From the NCBI GenBank assembly GCA_036172015.1, contig JAVHSE010000070.1, positions 1 to 29,250 of the forward strand: 29,250 bases of DNA, given 5' to 3'. Positions within the stretch are counted from its first letter, which is position 1; every line of letters begins with the position of its first letter. This document shows, piece by piece, positions 25,790-29,250 of the stretch. The notes below the pieces were generated by a model that saw only the letters and a list, made by a program, of their open reading frames with translations, did not search any database and was not told the DNA's origin. A program made the position numbers and the translations under genes. This DNA is from UBA7396 sp036172015. GTDB taxonomy: Bacteria > Patescibacteriota > Gracilibacteria > BD1-5 > UBA6164.

Positions 25790-28700
25790 ATGGTTAAAAA
25801 GACTTTGTCAAAATGTGAAGAAGTAGGAAGTTTGTATGAAATAAAATGAAGACATTATTTCACTGATGATACTTCTGTTGCACCAATTCCAAATTTACTT
25901 GAAGTACAATTGGATTCGTATAAAATATTTTTAGAAAAATGAATTAATGAAGCTTTTAAAGAAATTTTTCCTATTAGTGATTTTTCTGGAGAAAGAATAG
26001 ATATTTATTATAAAGGATATTTCTTAGAAGAACCAAAATATGATGCAGAAACTTGTAAGAAAAAAAATCTGAATTATGAAGCTCCTATTAAAGTTCAATT
26101 AGAAATGCTTAACAAAGAAACTGGAGAAATAAAGAGTCAAGATGTGTATCTTGGAGGAGTTCCTCTTATGACAAATACGGCTTCTTTTATTATCAATGGT
26201 ATTGAAAGAGTTATTGTTTCTCAAATTATTCGTTCAACAGGTATTTTCTTTACATCAGGAGAGGATTGATTTTCTTTGAAAGTCATTCCAGCAAAATGAT
26301 CTTGGTTTGAAATTGATATTGAAAAAAAATGAATCATCAATGTAAAAATTGATAAAAAAAGAAAATTACCAATTTCTATATTACTCAGAGCTTATGGACT
26401 GGAATCAAATGCTGAAATCCTTGATACATTTAAAGATGTATGAGATGATGTTATTGCTCAAAATATTGGACCAACTTTGGAAAAAGATAAAACAAAAACA
26501 AGAATTGAAGCACTTCATGCGATTTATAAAGTTTTAAGACCTTGAGATTTAGCGACTGATGAAAGAGTAGAAGAATTATTTCAAAATATATTTTTAGATG
26601 AAAAAAGATATGACCTTTGAGAAATTGCGAGAATGAAAATAGAAAAAAAATTAGCAATTAAAACGAAATATACTGATGAAACTGGAAAATTTTTATCAAT
26701 CGAAGAACTCGTAAAATCTATTAAATATTTTTTAAATTTAAAATCTTGAGTAGATGGATATGTAGTTGATGATATAGATCATTTAGAAAATAGAAGAGTA
26801 AGAGCTGTTTGAGAACTCGTTCAAGACAAAATCAAAGTATGACTCGTAAGAATGGAAAGAATAGCAAAAGACAGAATGACTATTGTTGAATTAGAAGATG
26901 CTACTCCAGGTACTTTTATTAATTCTAGACCTTTTGTTGCTATTTTAAAAGAATTTTTCTCTTCATCACAATTATCACAATTTATGGATCAAACTAATCC
27001 ACTTTCAGAAATGGCTCATAAAAGAAGAATTTCTGCTCTTGGACCTGGATGATTAACGAGAGAAAGAGCTTCATTTGAAGTTCGTGATGTACATCCAACT
27101 CAATACGGAAGAATATGTCCTATTGCTACTCCAGAAGGACCAAATATATGACTCGTACTTCATTTAGCATCGTATTCTAAAGTTGATAAATATGGATTTA
27201 TTCTCACTCCATTTAGAAAAGTAAAACATACGGTTAAAAATGATGGAAAAGAAGCTTTGAATAAAATAGCTTTATGAGATATTGTATGAGATGACGGAAA
27301 AATAATTATAAAAGATAAAGAATATATTACCAAAGAAAAAGTTTGAGAATTACAAAAAAATATAAAAGCGAAAGAAATAGAAGTCAGATGATATTTAGTG
27401 AATGATTTTGATTATTTTGATGCTCATCAAGAAAGAGCTCTTGTTATTGCTGAGGCAAATAGTGAAATTGATGCATTCGGTAATTTTACAAAAACAAGAC
27501 TTGGTGCGAGATCAAATTCAGAGCCAACATTATTTTATGTGTGACAAATTACTCATATCGATATTTCAACCAAACAAACGATGTCTATTGATACAGCATT
27601 ACTTCCTTTCTTGGAACATGATGATGCGACGAGAGCGGAAATGGGAACCAACATGATGAGACAAGCAGTACCGTTAGTAAGACCAGAAAGTCCATATGTT
27701 TGAACATGAATGGAAAGAATTGTTTGAGAATGAACTGGATATGTGATTATTGCAAGAGAAGCTGGAGAAGTGATCTGAATAGATGCAAAACATATTACCG
27801 TAATGTATGCAAGTGGAGAAAAAGTTATTTATGAACTCAGAACTTTTAAAAGATCAAATCATGATGAGCTTATTCATCAAAGACCAAAAGTATCTCATTC
27901 AGATAAGTTTGAAGCTTGAGATATATTAGCTGATGGACAATCAATTGATAATGGAGAACTTGCTATTTGAAAAAATTTGACCGTAGCATATATGACTTGG
28001 AATGGGTATAATTATGAAGATGCTATTATTATAAGTCAAAAACTTATGCAAGATGATGTATTTACTTCTCTTCATATTAAAGAATATTCACTTGATGTCA
28101 GAGAAACAAAACTTGGACCTGAGCAAACTACTGATGATATTCCAAATGTAGCATTATGAAAATTAAAAGATCTTGATGTTGATGGAATTATTAGAGTTGG
28201 AGCTTATGTAGAATGAGGAGATATCCTTGTTTGAAAAATTACTCCAAAATGAGAGCAAGAATTATCACCAGAAGAAAGATTACTCAGAGCAATTTTTTGA
28301 GATAAATCAAAAGATGTAAAAGATAGCTCACTCAGACTCCCTTCAGGTCAATGAGGAAAAGTTATTGACATTCATATTTTAAAAAGAGAATTATGAGATA
28401 ATCTTCCAACTTGAGTATTTAAACAAGTAAAAGTATTTGTTGCTCAAACAAGAAAAATAGAAGTATGAGATAAAATGGCTGGAAGACACTGAAATAAATG
28501 AATTGTTTCCAGAATTGTTCCAGTTGAAGACATGCCATTTATGGCTGATTGAACTCCAGTTGATATTATTTTAAATCCACTTTGAGTTGTTTCTCGTATG
28601 AATATTGGTCAAATTCTTGAAACTCATCTCTGAGCTGCTGGAAAAAAATTAGGAATAAAAATAGCCACTCCAATATTAAATGGTATTAAACTTGAGGAAA

Positions 28701-29248
28701 TTCAAAGACTCATGAAACAAGCTTGATTAACAGAAGATGGAAAAGTTCAATTATTTGATGGAGCGACTTGAGAGCCATTTAAGGAAAGAACAACGGTTGG
28801 AATAAAGTATATGTTGAAACTTCATCATCTGGTTGAAGATAAAATACATGCCAGATCAGTTGGTCCTTACTCAATGGTAACACAACAACCACTTTGAGGA
28901 AAAGCTCAAAATTGAGGACAAAGATTTGGAGAAATGGAAGTGTGGGCATTAGAAGCATATGCTGCATCAAATATTCTACAAGAAATGATTACTATCAAAT
29001 CCGATGATGTAGCTGGTAGAACACAAGCATATGAAGCTATTGTTAAAAACACAGTTATTAAAAAACCAAACATTCCTGAATCGTTTAATGTACTTATAAA
29101 AGAATTACAATCTATAGCACTCAATATAGAACTCCTTGATAAAGATGAATTAAATGCAAAAGAAACATCTATTAGAAGCAGATATGAAGAAGTATTAAAA
29201 CTTGAATGAACGGCTGATTTAGACTTCTCAAAAGAAGAAAATGAGTAA
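25790..29248 (+). CDS. rpoB: RNA polymerase beta subunit (RpoB)
   Basis: This 1152-residue subunit builds one half of the RNA polymerase active-site cleft. Visible regions: N-terminal PIPNLLEVQLDSYKIFL; beta-domain NGIERVIVSQIIRS (about residue 140); the rifampicin pocket SSQLSQFMDQTNPLSEMAHK followed by RRISALGPGGLTRER (about 390-424); YGRICPIATPEGPNIGL; GYNYEDAIIIS; GDKMAGRHGNKGIVSRI (about 890-910); and PLGGKAQNGGQRFGEMEVWALEAYAA (about 1033). Length is short of E. coli (1342) because lineage-specific inserts are absent. Over 50 glycines, including those of RHGNKG and the loop GPGG, are TGA. Rif-contact residues look sensitive-type. The stop lies 2 bases from the window end; rpoC would follow. 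Confidence 0.98.
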
Positions 29249-29250
29249 TC

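Noticed and set aside
1..29250. tRNA, rRNA or CRISPR array
   Set aside because: No GC-rich cloverleaf-like patch and no regularly spaced direct repeats were seen on either strand; GC-rich spots are terminators or the rpoB leader.

Overview
The window reads as chromosomal DNA of a bacterium of the Candidate Phyla Radiation that uses genetic code 25 (UGA = glycine), that is the Gracilibacteria / Absconditabacteria (SR1) group. Under the standard code almost every gene is broken into short pieces. When TGA is read as Gly, about 32 intact reading frames appear and nearly fill both strands, and TGA falls at invariant glycines of RecA, RpoB, KsgA, DEAD-box helicase, PolA and type IV prepilins. Every frame ends in TAA or, twice, TAG. 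The DNA is very AT-rich, and no start codon shows a convincing Shine-Dalgarno sequence. The window alone does not separate Gracilibacteria from Absconditabacteria.

Layout. 1-5.2 kb: end of an unidentified gene, a lipoprotein (-), a DEAD-box RNA helicase (+), a spermidine-synthase-like protein (-), a GIY-YIG protein (-), a short MscS-type channel and a Holliday-junction-resolvase-related nuclease (+). 5.3-9.1 kb: a Bax-inhibitor-1 family membrane protein (-), a polA gene ending inside the 3'-5' exonuclease domain (-), an unrecognised protein (+) and an exported protein with a C-terminal wall-sorting-like tail (-). 9.25-9.92 kb: a short, decayed insertion sequence with inverted ends. 9.98-14.5 kb: a CsaB-like pyruvyl transferase (+), a PilC/GspF protein (-), then Hsp20, two small unidentified proteins and KsgA (+).

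14.5-19.9 kb is a type IV pilus cluster on the + strand: a two-helix pilin-like protein, PilN-like and PilO-like inner-membrane proteins, a second PilC/GspF and four prepilin-like proteins. The genes are tightly packed and some overlap. HU and a GHKL (RsbW-like) ATPase follow.

20.9-25.5 kb is mostly on the - strand: a SAM methyltransferase, RecA, a zinc-ribbon protein with a DnaQ-like exonuclease, a regulator joining a sigma-70 region-4-like domain to HARE-type winged helices, and a four-helix membrane protein. 25.7-29.25 kb: rpoB (+) behind a likely promoter and a terminator-like leader hairpin; its stop codon is just inside the window.

No tRNA, rRNA or CRISPR array was seen. No intergenic gap exceeds about 300 bases. 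Gene ends are commonly marked by long AT-rich hairpins that also contain the stop codons of the neighbouring genes.
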